Positions 1-10,520 of a DNA stretch of 64,000 nt are shown here, one piece after another. The position numbers and the translations under genes were made by a program. Positions within the stretch are counted from its first letter, which is position 1, and every line of letters starts with the position of its first letter. Location of the stretch: the NCBI RefSeq assembly GCF_003576645.1, contig NC_044922.1:399798-463797 (forward strand). Direction: 5' to 3'. The notes under the pieces were generated by a model, which made no database searches, was not told the DNA's origin, and saw nothing but the letters and a program-made list of their open reading frames with translations. This stretch comes from Ipomoea triloba (lineage: Eukaryota; Streptophyta; Magnoliopsida; Solanales; Convolvulaceae).

Positions 1-67
1 CACACCCCCCCCCCCCCCCCCAAGAAGACAACATTTTTCATTTCCCTGTTTCGCATTTTTACTTCAG

Positions 68-1526
68 ATTCAACACCCAAGGTCCCACTTGGATAGGTTT
101 GACCTAGTTATCACTCCAAAACATGACTATTTTCCCTTAACACCTCAAGCAAAAGAGCAAGTTCCTCGGCTCCTTCATAGGTGGATAACTCCAAATCAAC
201 CTCCTGATAAGCATGTAGTAAGTATCCATACCATTGGTATTCCTTCTTTTACTGGATTTTGCGATGGAGTTATTTTAACATAGTCTGGGCATGGTGCCTT
301 TTTTATTTTTATGTATTGCGAAGATCCTTACAGTTGGAGCTCTTCACCAAGTTGATTCTACTGCACTTCGGACTGCAGCTATCACGTGGCATGACGAGTT
401 TGCACCTTTACCAAAGCCCTTACTGGTGGTCAACATAGGAGGGCCTTCAAGTAACCTTCTTTGCATCATTGTTCAATGCTAGAATTTCTAAACATTCAAC
501 TCACATGTTTCACTCTATAGTGGTCTAATGTTAGCTTTATTTTTTATATTTTGTCTAGTATATCAACCATCAGTGGACTAAAATATGAGTGTATATGCCT
601 GTCATATGTTTCTTTGATTAGGGTACTGCAGATATGGCACAGACCTTGCTAAACAGTTAACAGCTTCTCTGCATAATGCCCTTGAGAAATGTGGCAGTGT
701 GAGAATATCATTCTCCAGAAGGACGCCTGAAAAGGTATACATTTTGCCAAAATATTTCTTCTTATTCCAGGGTTTTTAAATCTTGATTTTCTTAGAACAC
801 CACTAAAATGAAATTTGGTTTAATGAGTCTGATTATTTAGTTTGTGATCAACAGATTTCCAATGTTGTCATCAAAGAACTGGGTAGTCATCCAAAAGTAT
901 ACATTTGGAATGGTGAAGGTATTTTCACTTGAAGTTTGTATTATACGGAGTAGTTGATTTCTGGAACAATCATTTAACACTTACTTTTGTGTCATAGAAC
1001 CAAATCCGCATATGGGACATCTGGCGTGGGCTGATAATTTTGTTATAACAGCAGATTCAGTTAGTATGTTGAGTGAAGCTTGCAGCACAGGGTATGTGTG
1101 AGAATAATTATGTTAATAGCAGATAGTAACATGTCTGTGTTTGTTTGTATTAGACTGAAATATTGTTTATTACCAGGAAGCCTGTCTATGTAGTTGGGGC
1201 TGAACGCTGTAGGTGGAAGTTTGTGGAATTCCACAAGGCATTAAGAGAAAGAGGGTTAGTCAGGCCATTTACAGGTCTCGAGGATGTAAGTAACAGCTCT
1301 CCTCCCTCTCTCCTTATCAATCCAACACAAACACAAGTGCACGTTACATAAATATGCAATGAGGAAAATATATCTCGTTTTAATACTCAAATATCATCCC
1401 TTTTTTCTTGCGCATAAACCTCAGATGTCAGAAACATGGAGTTATCCTCCACTCAATGAAACTGCAGAAGCAGCCAATCGAGTAAATGAAGCACTAGCTC
1501 AACGTGGATGGAAGATTAAAGCTTAG
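68..1526 (+). CDS. ELM1: ELM1-type mitochondrial fission protein, 3' part
   Basis: Partial gene cut by the left edge. Seven exons are visible: 68-217, 324-450, 622-734, 855-918, 998-1091, 1177-1285 and 1425-1526. They join in phase to about 252 residues ending in a stop. The peptide reads RFDLVITPKHDY, LTVGALHQVDS, then RYGTDLAKQLTASL, SFSRRTPEK, PNPHMGHLAWADNF, GKPVYVVGAERC and RPFTGLEDMSETWSYPPLN. These are the conserved blocks of the plant ELONGATED MITOCHONDRIA 1 family (DUF1022). In Arabidopsis, ELM1 sits on the outside of mitochondria and brings dynamin-related protein DRP3A there for fission. The roughly 150-residue N-terminal part lies outside the window. All splice sites are GT-AG and I see no lesion. 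Family assignment is firm; function is by homology. Confidence 0.93.
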
Positions 1527-2427
1527 GATTAACGCCCACATTGTTGTTTGATTGTTTTGATTAATTTGTGAGGTCTAAATTTGCATATTTCCCTGTATAC
1601 AGATTTATTCCATATTAATTGTTATGGCACAAAAGAAAAGGGTGGTAGATAAATTTTGGGATGAAGACTTTTCCATTCTTTATACCCATATGGGTTTTCA
1701 GGCATCCATAGAATAAACTTACACTTTTGACAAGGCTGTAAATCAGATACAGTCATACAGTACAAATGATGAGATGAGATTTGCATAACACGAAAGTAAA
1801 AGTTTTGTTCCCACTTCCCAGGATTTGCTTCAGTAATTTCTTTCTTAGCGTGCATTTCGATCTTTATGACATTACTATTAATTTAATTTAAATTGATTAA
1901 CAGTGCAAATACTTTTATTATTCTTAAATTATGATACCTTATCACATGATATTGCAGTAGTTACCTGAATTGGCATAGACCCACAATTGCACATTGTTGT
2001 TTTTTTTTTTGGTAAATTCACCGGGTCTTTCTCTGTCCGTTTAACGGATCGAATCTTTTTTTTTATCCGTTTAACATTTCGGGTTTACTCGCGTTCGCTC
2101 TGGAAGGCACGGGAGCCGTGCTGGTCTAGGGAGAATCGTCACTTGTAGGAATCGAACTCGGGTTCTCCTGTCCAAGTATTGGGAAAAGAAATCTTTGTTA
2201 AATGCAAAGCTTTATTATATTGGAGCAAGTTTGCAACAACTCTCCCATTCATCCCATAACCGAAAAAACATTCTCAAAATTAGCATCAAACCACTCCATG
2301 ATTTCTTCTTCTTCACCAATCTAGATGTATTATCCAACCCTTCCAAATCTCCTTCAGTTCATATATATCATCCTCAGCTCCCTCTCTTCCATATCTTCAA
2401 GATCATATATTCATCTTCAAAGTTCCA
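1527..2427. other. Intergenic region ELM1-CASP
   Basis: ELM1 3' flank and CASP promoter. It holds a SINE-like repeat (about 2000-2180, listed separately). A TATA-like run near 2358-2364 lies about 65 bases before the CASP start codon. I see no further gene. Confidence 0.6.
2000..2180 (-). mobile_element. tRNA-derived SINE-like repeat
   Basis: On the - strand the sequence has a polymerase III B-box-like word (GAGTTCGATTCC, about 2149-2160) and, further downstream in that orientation, ends in a run of A seen as ten T on the + strand near 2001. A GC-rich body of about 110 bases lies between. This is the structure of a tRNA-derived SINE. I could not find a convincing A box or clear target-site duplications, so it may be truncated at its 5' side. 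Confidence 0.5.
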
Positions 2428-3709
2428 ATGGAGTCATCAAAAGACAGCAAAGAAACAAGCATCCTTATGCCAGAATTCAAGCAGGAGAAAGGCAGCATTA
2501 TTGCCACCACAAAAGCCACCCCTCTCCACCCACAGGTCGGAGGAGGAGGATGGAGGAGAGGTGTAGCTGTTGTTGACTTCATTCTCAGGCTTTGCGCTCT
2601 GGTTGCCGCCTTGGCCGCCGCCGTTACTATGGCAACCTCCGATCAATCTCTCCCTTTCTTCTCCCAGTTCTTCCAGTTCCAAGCAAGCTACGATGATCTC
2701 CCTGCCTTTCCGTATGCTCTTTCTTCAATTCCTTCCTTAAACTCCTCCCTTCCCTACCACTACTATTTTTGTTGTATCATGTATGTACAACTACGCATGC
2801 CCGCACTAATATTTCCTATAAAAACAAATATTAACACTACTTGTCTGCTCTATCGAGATCCCTACTACTATTACTACTTTTGTATCATGTACAACTATGC
2901 ATGTCCGCACTTGTCCTATAAAAACAAATATTAGCACTACCTGTCCTGCCCTGTTGAGATCCTTACTACTTCCCTACTACTACTATTACTACTTTTGTAT
3001 CATGTACAACTATGCATGCCCGCAATTGTCCTATAAAAACAAATATCAACACTACTTGCCCTGCCCTATCGAGATCCCTACTACTTCTCTACTACTACTA
3101 CTTTTGTATCATGTACAACTATGCATGCCCGCAGTTGTCCTATAAAAACAAATATCAACACTATCTGCCCTACCCAGATATATAAATGAATGGGCGAAGC
3201 ATAATTTTTGTATTTGATTACTTCTTTCAATAATTAGTCTTTTTGATTCAATTATATTGTTTTTAATATGTAGGTATTTTGTGGTGGCAAATGGCATAGC
3301 TAGCGGATACCTAGTTCTGTCCTTGCCATTCTCCATTATTTGTATCGTCCGACCACATTTGGTCGGCCCAAGACTTCTCCTCTTCATACTTGACATAGTA
3401 AGATCGATTTATATCAATTAAGCTAAACCTTGTACTTATATGTTTTTGTTAAACCAAAGGGTACGTGCAGTGTGTGAAAGTTACAACGTGCAGGTGATGA
3501 TGGCTTTTACGGTGGCCGGAGCGGCCGCGGCGGCTGCCATAGTGTACTTAGCACACACCGGAAACTCCACCACTAACTGGTTTGCCATTTGCCAGCAGTA
3601 CACCGGCTTCTGCCAGCGCGTCAGCGGCGCCGTCGTGGGTTCCCTCATCGCCGCCGTCATCTTCGCCTTCCTTGTCCTCCTTTCTGCCGCCGCACTCACA
3701 CGCCACTAA
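2428..3709 (+). CDS. Casparian strip membrane protein (CASP)
   Basis: Three exons (2428-2711, 3274-3397, 3494-3709) join in phase to 207 residues. Four membrane segments are visible: about 46-68, 96-120, 137-157 and 184-204. The first extracellular loop carries the signature that separates true CASPs from CASP-like proteins: [17 protein letters not shown] at residues 74-90. The conserved charged residues of the family are present: Arg54 in membrane segment 1 and Asp135 at the start of segment 3. The second loop reads [15 protein letters not shown]. CASPs form the endodermal membrane scaffold that positions the lignin-polymerising machinery of the Casparian strip, so root endodermis expression is expected. 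The start is the first ATG with the usual polar N-terminus. Intron 1 (2712-3273) is unusual: a four-copy minisatellite fills most of it. Which CASP paralogue this is cannot be decided here. Confidence 0.93.
2757..3178. repeat. Four-copy minisatellite in CASP intron 1
   Basis: A unit of about 105-115 bases occurs four times in tandem. Each copy carries the words TTGTATCATGTACAACTATG, then GCATGCCCGCA, CCTATAAAAACAAATAT and GAGATCC. The joining segment is a variable run of CTA/TAC triplets. The first copy is the most diverged. The copies are intronic and do not interrupt a coding exon. Confidence 0.85.
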
Positions 3710-5504
3710 ACCACAAAAAGATATATATGTGTGTGTATGTATGCGTGTTTATGCATGTATATATTCATTTCATGTCAAGTTTGGCTTTTGTTGTCAAGAA
3801 CAGAGTAACTGTTGTCTTTACTCAATAGCAAGATAATATATGTTCTATACTTCACTACTTAGCTAGATTCGATCCTGTAACTTCCTCTTAAGGAGAGTTA
3901 AGTGTTATCTGAGTAAAAAGTACTTGGCAATTGATGCATAGTTGGTGTATGAATAATATACTATATACAACAATAAACAAGTGTCACCTAATTTAAAAGT
4001 AAAGAGTATATGGTATGTTGATTGGGTTACCATATATATGTCCATATATAGGTTAAAAGTAAAGAGTATATGGTATGTTGATTGGGTTACCATATATATG
4101 TCCATATATAGGTGGAAAAAGACGAATCACCAATAGATTAATTCACACTTCTTTAACAAAAATATTCTTTAATATTCACTAGTTGTGTCATTATTGTATT
4201 GGGTCCTTCTTTTATATTTAATTTATATATAATTAATAAAGAATTTCTCTTTTTAAAATTTAACAAATAAATAATTATAATGGGGAAAGAGCATATTTAT
4301 CACATTAATAGAGCTGGAAATATGGTGAGTCAAAAGAAAAATCAATGATAACCTAAGTAGTCAATCTTTTTCACTGTCTATTTATGCGACAACCTCCATA
4401 ATTGCCTCCTTATCCAATCAAATCCCTTGATATTAGGACCTCAATTTTGACCATAAATGTTTTTACTTGTCTGCCTATAGGTTTTCCCGGCTATATATGG
4501 TGCATCAGTACCCCATACATCGAGATTTATTTTGTTCGTGTCAGACAAGATCTAAAAAGATACAAAACACTATCTAATAATTATATATTTTAAAATTGTT
4601 ATTTTTCAAGGCTCGAATCTAAAATGATTAAACTATAAGAGACCTACATTGTTTTATCAAAACTCTAATTATTATTGATATAATCTTTTTTATTAAATCT
4701 TATATTATTTAATATTTCGTATAAATGATTTTTGTACTTTTAGTCATTTTTAAATATTTATTAGTTACTTATGAATTGATAAATTTCATTACTAGTAAAT
4801 TAAATTAAGTCACATTGTATAAAATAATAAGCGAGTTATCAATACACGTCTTATAATCGGTCTCATTTTACCCATTTACTATTTACTGATTAAAATTTTG
4901 AGTAATTCTATTCCTACAAATCAAATATTGAAATTTAAATTTCTACTTCTTCTCGCATACTATTATTCTTTCATGGAATTACAATTCTTTTCTTAACTAA
5001 TTCAATCAAACACCCCTTTAGAGATGCCTATAATTCAGTGAAGGAATTAATCACTATGTCTAACATTGAAAATTTTGGGTTACACCCATAAAAATGTACG
5101 TACCAAATAGAAAATTTGATAATAATAATTAAAAATTATTGGACTCTAAGATCTATAAATATTTCCATTTTAAGTTATAAAAGCCACCATTTTGGGCAGA
5201 GAAGTATCCTGATTTCCACACCTTTTCTCCCAAAGCCAAACTTCAAGATCAAGTTTTCAAAGCTACCATCTTCCCCTCTCTCTCTCTCTCTCTCTCTCTA
5301 GACTGTACTTTTCCCCCTATGGAAGTTTGAAACGAAATTCAATCAAACTTTATGCTCTGATTTGCATGCCAATCATTTCCAAAATCCAAAATCTTCCCAA
5401 AAATGCACTAAAGGCAATATGGGCTGCCATGGCTGTTCATCATTCTTCAATTCTCCCCCATTTTTCTCCTTTTTGCCCGCTCTCTTCCCACACTTTTTGA
5501 CCGC
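3710..5504. other. Intergenic region CASP to BLT-like gene
   Basis: An AT-rich stretch with the CASP 3' flank, an exact 60-base tandem duplication (3993-4113) and a CT microsatellite (about 5275-5299) in the upstream region of the next gene. I see no other gene. Confidence 0.55.
3993..4113. repeat. Exact 60-base tandem duplication
   Basis: Positions 3993-4053 are repeated without a mismatch at 4053-4113 (period 60). The unit contains a short palindrome-like tract around CCATATATATG and CCATATATAGG. Perfect identity implies a recent duplication. Confidence 0.95.
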
Positions 5505-5510
5505 TATAAA
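5505..5510 (+). promoter_or_regulatory. Probable TATA box of the BLT-like gene
   Basis: CTATAAAAG within 5503-5512 is a good match to the plant TATA consensus. A start about 30 bases downstream would leave a leader of some 250 bases before the ATG at 5793. The leader holds at least one short upstream ATG (near 5681), so translation may be modulated. Confidence 0.45.
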
Positions 5511-5792
5511 AGCATTAGCCACTATACTATCACCGGTGCCAAATTTCCCAGAAAAAAGGACATAACTCCCTGTTCTTCTACCCCTTTGCATTTAGATCTG
5601 CAAAACTTCAACCCCTTTCAAAAAAATTGGTTCTTGATCCCTGTTGAAGATATAGCAGTTAAGTTTTTGGTGGCTAAAGTATGAATGGAGATGGAAGAAA
5701 TGGAGAAAATTTTAGGGTGATCATCACTGAGCAGTGATCAGTAAGAGAAGGTTCAAACTTTTAGGATTTAAGTGGGGAGATCAGAAGATACA

Positions 5793-8013
5793 ATGGACAC
5801 AAAAAGATCAGAAAATGGTTCCTTGTCCAGTGAGATTCTGCAGAGAATGGGGTCTGACAATGGGAAAGAACTCTCGTCTTCGGCCCGAAAGTTGGCTGCT
5901 TCATTGTGGGAGATCAAAGGGATTGCTGCACTGGGGAAAGAAGAGAATTTGCAGGAAAGAAATGGTGGAGAAATGGGCAGGAAAGAGAGGAGCTTGAAAT
6001 CCTCCAAACATGGCTCCTCAAAGGCTTCTCGACTCTCTGATCCTCTTTACAGTCCTGTTTCTGAGGTCAGGTGTGATTTTTCTTGTTTTTGGTTATTCAG
6101 TTGAATAATAAAAAATTTTTGGTTTTGAGTTTAGTAAACTCTGCTTTGGATTCTGCAGAGAATGGAAAGATCTAAAGTGGAGATAGGTCACAGAAGAATA
6201 GCTTCCTATGGTACTCAAAAAGTTATGCAGAATGATTATTTCTTGCAGGTAGTAAATCTCCACTGCAACTTATCACTTCATTGTTCTTATCAATTCCCAT
6301 TCTTTAATCTTTACCAAGAAACAATCTCCCCTCTCCTGCATCTAAAGGAAATGAAAAAAAAGATTCAATTTTTAATGTTTTTAAAGATAAGTATTGGGAT
6401 GAATTGATTAGACCCCTCGTGTGTAGAGTGTACCGACAAGGGGTGGGAACCTGGGAACACCTCTTCCAGCCCCTCTTGGGCGGGGATTCTGGAATTGAGG
6501 ATTAGTCTGGCCTAAGTTAATGTATCGAAAAAGAAGACTGAATTGATTGATTTTCCCAGTTCATAGGATAACAAGCAATAAGTGTCACTTCTAGGAAGTG
6601 GACAAACAGAGAACATGATCTGGTTCTGTCTAAGGTTCTATCATAACCAGCACATGTTTTGTTGTTTTCCACCCTGGAATTATTCCATGTTGTGTCACCT
6701 CTAACCTTAATTAATTCATGGGAAATCGACGAAACAGATAACATGATCCGGTGTCTGTTCATATTGCAACCATATCCAGTTTGTTGCTTTCCAACATGGA
6801 GTGATTTTGATGTTTTGTGATTATAATGAAGGGAGAAAATTTTTGTGGTGTTTACCAGGATGATAATAATATGCAGACTGGTGGGAGTTCTCAGACCAAA
6901 CATCTGTTGAAGGATGTTTCACACAGTCTAACAACCTCGAAACAACTGCTGAAAGTTCTGAGCCGAGTGTGGAGCATAGAGGAGCAGAAATCCACCTGCA
7001 TTTCCCTCTTTTCGACTCTGAAATCCGAGCTCGATCGAGCCTGTATTCAAGTGACCAAACTGATCCAAGAAAGGAGGCACAACCACAGCGAGGTCGACGC
7101 ATTGCTGAAATGGTTCGAGGAGCAGAAGGCGGTTTGGAGGATGAAGGAGCAGTGCAAGATTCAGAGCGCTCTCACATCAGTAGTGGGAGAGCTGAAGACC
7201 GAAAAGAGGCTGAGGAAACAGGCCGAGAGGCTAAACAAGAAGCTCGGGAGAGAACTGTCTGACACGAAAGCCTCGTTAAACATGGCTGTGAAGGAGATTG
7301 AGAGCCAGAAGAGGGCAATGGAGGTGCTGGAGAGAGTGTGCGAGGAGCTAGCAAAAGGCGAGGCGAAATTGGAGGAACTGAAGAGGGAATCTTCTAAGGC
7401 TCGCGAGGAGGTCGAGAAGGAGAGGGAGATGCTGCAATTTGCTGATATATTGAGAGAGGAAAGAGTGCAAATGAAACTCTCAGAAGCTAAATATGAATAT
7501 GAGGAGAAAACTGCAGTTCTTGACAGGCTAAAAAGTGAATTAGAAGCCTGTTTATCCTCAAAAAGTGTGTCCCAATCCCCCAACAATGACAACAAAATCA
7601 AAGCCCTCCAAAAACATTTCAGGGAAACACTCCCTGCAGGCTCGTGTCGTTTTCCAGACAACAAAGACGAGAGGGAAGACAGCGAAAATTCAGCAGACGA
7701 AGACGAAGATGAAGACAGCGAACTGCACTGCATAGAACTAAACATGGATGAAACCAGCAAGAGCTATGAGTGGAGGAATAATAATAACTCCTCAAACCCT
7801 AGCACTTCTCAGGAAAGACAAAGCTCTGATCCCCCCATAGAATGGGAGTTCATCAGCAATGGTGGACTGTTTGAGACTAGTGGCTCAGAAGCCTGGAGAA
7901 ATGACTTTGAAGATGAGATTGAGAGATATCACATGATTAAGGATCTCAGAGACCATTTTGTTTCTGCTTCCAAGATACCACCACCCTCCCAAGATTTTGT
8001 CAGTCCAACCTAA
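5793..8013 (+). CDS. BRANCHLESS TRICHOME-family coiled-coil protein
   Basis: Three exons (5793-6065, 6159-6248, 6859-8013) join in phase to 505 residues. The start is the ATG at 5793; an in-frame GTG 21 bases earlier is not used as a plant start. Exon 3 carries the diagnostic block: LTTSKQLLKVLSRVWSIEEQ, then a long coiled coil (roughly residues 150-370) with KSELDRACIQVTKLIQ, GELKTEKRLRKQAERLNKKL, EVLERVCEELAKGEAKLEEL and LREERVQMKLSEAKYEYEEK. These are shared by Arabidopsis BLT (At1g64690) and its USO1-like or myosin-heavy-chain-like relatives such as At5g22310 and At5g41620. BLT links microtubule and actin organisation to trichome branching; most of the family is uncharacterised. The tail is acidic (an Asp/Glu run near residue 415) and Ser/Asn-rich. 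The family call is good; the role is inferred. Confidence 0.85.
6581..6805. repeat. Direct duplication in BLT-like intron 2
   Basis: Two diverged copies of about 100-110 bases (6581-6680 and 6692-6800) share GTGTCACcTCTA, CAGAgAACATGATCtGG, AACCA and TTTGTTGcTTTCCAaC (lower case marks positions that differ). An older GC-rich repeat fragment lies just upstream (6410-6530). Both are intronic. Confidence 0.7.
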
Positions 8014-8369
8014 AACAACATGAATCAATCACTACATACACTTTCCAGTTTCCCCATCCACTGCTCATGAGTTTACCAGTTTTGTGCTTTAATTTTATCA
8101 CTTCAATTTAGTATTACTATTCAAAGTTCCATTCTTTTTTGGGATATATAAATTGTATAAAAATTGCAACTTTTGCTACTTGCACTTAAAGTTTTATATA
8201 TAGACATATTGCGCTACTCATCCTGTCTCACTTTATTATATGAGTAAGAAAATAACTCATTTGTCTATATATTGTGTTTCGTTCTACATAATCAACTCAA
8301 CCTTGATTATACATCAATTGTTTAACTCAGTCTATAAAGAACAAAATAGAAAAGTTGATTTCTTAGTTT

Positions 8370-8485
8370 GAGTCAGTCAGTTATGAGCAACCTAAACTCG
8401 TTTATTTCATCTGTAGTTCTTTATTTATTAGGGTCACAAGGCTATGCTAGGTTTGCACAATACAAACTCTCGATAGTGGTCGAAG
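8370..8485. repeat. Dispersed repeat, copy 1
   Basis: It shares with 63715-63850 the ordered words AGTTATGAGCAACCTAAAC / AACTATAAGCAACCTAAAC, TTTATTTCAT / TTTACCTCAT, AGGGTCA, GCACA and CGAnTAGTGG. About two thirds of bases agree by eye over about 115 bases. Type unknown; possibly a SINE relic. Confidence 0.65.
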
Positions 8486-9189
8486 GAAATAGAGACGCAG
8501 ATGCCTTCAACAAATCCTTGTAGAATATATTATTGATCTTGTGATCTAGTGGCACGAAATTATTCTTTCAACTCTTATTTGAGCCCAAGTGAAATATAAA
8601 CAGATGTTACGTTAGTTACAGAGTCACCAGTATTTAAAAAAATATTGATTGATATTGTATGGCCTAGGAATGTTATAGTTTTTAGCAAGTGAGTGCTTCC
8701 CCGGATGTTTCCTCCTCGTGTTAGATAAAGAATTATTTAAATCAAATATCATTTCATAATACAGTGCACAAAAACATACACAATGGGACACTGTACTCTA
8801 GCTCTTCCATTAAGTCCAAATGCACCAGTGATGTGCATAACAATACAAATCAATCCTTCCAAAAGTCAAAGAAAAACTCAAACTTTGTGGCTCAAATGAC
8901 ACCACCAGTCTTATCATATACAGAGGGAGGGGGAGGGGGCCTAATCCAAATTCTTTCCATTGGGTTACATAAGCATGGCTTTTGAATGTATTTATGAAGG
9001 CACCAAGAAAACATGCATTGATCATGTCTCAATTATACCATGGCAACTATAATGACTTGTCTTGGATTCTTTAGACCACATGCATGCACACATTCAACCA
9101 CAACAGTGTGTGCAGTGGCTGCCATGTGTCTTGGCATTAGAGTAAGTTTTAAATGGTGAGATTTAAAATTACTAGCAATGTTTACGAAA

Positions 9190-9380
9190 TAGAAATACAT
9201 ATCGCTAAAGTTGAATCTCGAATCTCAAGGGTCTCCATGTTCCGCCCGATAGAGCATTGGAGGATGTAACTTTGAGAGGTTAGTTCTTCCCACACGGCTG
9301 GTGAGGCTCGATCACTAGTCTTTCTTCTCAAACTTCACTCATGTGACCAACTGAGCTGCCTATGCGAGAGCTCAGAGGGG
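9190..9380 (-). mobile_element. tRNA-derived SINE-like repeat
   Basis: Read on the - strand, an A-box-like word (AGGCAGCTCAGTTGGTCAC, about 9342-9360) is followed about 40 bases later by a B-box-like word (TGATCGAGCCTC, about 9303-9314). That is the order and spacing of a tRNA-type internal promoter. The body continues towards lower coordinates. It is diverged and has no clear poly(A) end. Confidence 0.55.
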
Positions 9381-10130
9381 ATTAATTCTAGTTTTTTTAT
9401 CGAGTTCAATTCGAGACAATTGTCATCCCCAAAGACTGCTTAATACTTGCTAAGTGTTCATCATGTCACTTAAAAGTCTTGAACCCTTGGAGGCTTGGAC
9501 TCATATATTGTAGTAATGCTTGCACAATTGATGAAAGGCATAGGTCTAATATCATCCCAAGCCCATTACCTAGCTAGATGTCTCATGGACCATCATCCAC
9601 TTTGGCAAATCCATTTGGAAAATTAATAATAATTTAATAGGAGAATTTTCTCAAAATTTTCAAAATGAATAAAATTCTACTCCATAGTATTATGCTAGTA
9701 TTAATTCTTTGGTTGAATTAATAATTAAATATATACAATGAAATTGCAACATGTATAATTATTATTATTGAGAAATGATGTACCATACTACAACTTCATA
9801 CTTAAAAATGCAATATTTATAAAAATAAAAATGATGATCTAACCGTCTATCACCTACTCCACTTCTTGTATTGACACTATGATCAGTTATATGTTAGCTC
9901 CGTAAAAACTTAATCAGTGTCAAATTAACAGTTACTTATAGAGTATATAATATTTGAATTCAATTATATTTTTTGAAAATTTAACATGGTTAATTAGGAC
10001 TTTTCTCCGTTAAGGGAAATTTATTTATTTATTTTTACTGTGATTAATTTTTTTTTTATCATTTTGATTTTAAAAAAATATTGACATTTATTTATTAAAG
10101 TTGTAAAGCAGAAAAGCTGACACATGGTAT

Positions 10131-10250
10131 CCACGTCATGAATCTCCAAAATCCCAAAAACGTCAAAGCATCGCAGGGCCCACTTGCATGCACACAGAGA
10201 GCAAAGACACGTAGACACGTAGTCTCACCTCTCACGTGACATGCGACGTT
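10131..10250 (+). promoter_or_regulatory. Cluster of six ACGT-core elements upstream of NAC
   Basis: ACGT cores occur at 10133, 10160, 10209, 10217, 10234 and 10246. The one at 10234 is a full G-box (CACGTG); those at 10133 and 10160 are ACGTCA-type. The cluster lies 270-390 bases before the NAC start codon. Such clusters are typical of ABA- and bZIP-responsive promoters, which would fit a stress-activated membrane-bound NAC. Function is inferred. Confidence 0.6.
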
Positions 10251-10422
10251 GCCGAGTCACTCCGTACAACTTCACCCCCACCCAGCCACCGCTCTCAGGC
10301 CGCCACCGCCACCGTGGCTGATTCCCATTTTTCTCATTCCTAAAAGCAACCGAAAGTTAAAAATAAAAAGTTTCCGTTACTATTTTCTTCCTTCGATTCT
10401 CTCCTTTTCCCTCAAGTCTCTG

Positions 10423-10438
10423 TATATATATATATATA
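10423..10438 (+). promoter_or_regulatory. TATA run and GA tract of the NAC gene
   Basis: A 16-base TA alternation is followed at once by a GA-rich tract (10439-10490). It sits 83 bases before the ATG and is the only good TATA candidate in this promoter. Confidence 0.5.
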
Positions 10439-10520
10439 GGGAGAGAGATATATAGAGAGAGATACATACATAGAGAGAGAGAGAGAGGAAATTTTTTGGT
10501 TCTTGCTGGGAGGAAAAGTA

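Larger units (their letters stand above)
8014..10129. other. Intergenic region BLT-like to NAC
   Basis: It holds the 3' flank of the BLT-like gene, a dispersed repeat (8370-8485) with a second copy near the right end of the window, a - strand SINE-like repeat (about 9190-9380), and AT-rich DNA up to the NAC promoter. I see no gene. Confidence 0.55.

Noticed and set aside
7161..7760. 199-codon - strand open frame
   Set aside because: Antisense shadow of the coiled-coil exon of the BLT-like gene; Ser-rich only because of Glu/Lys codons on the other strand.
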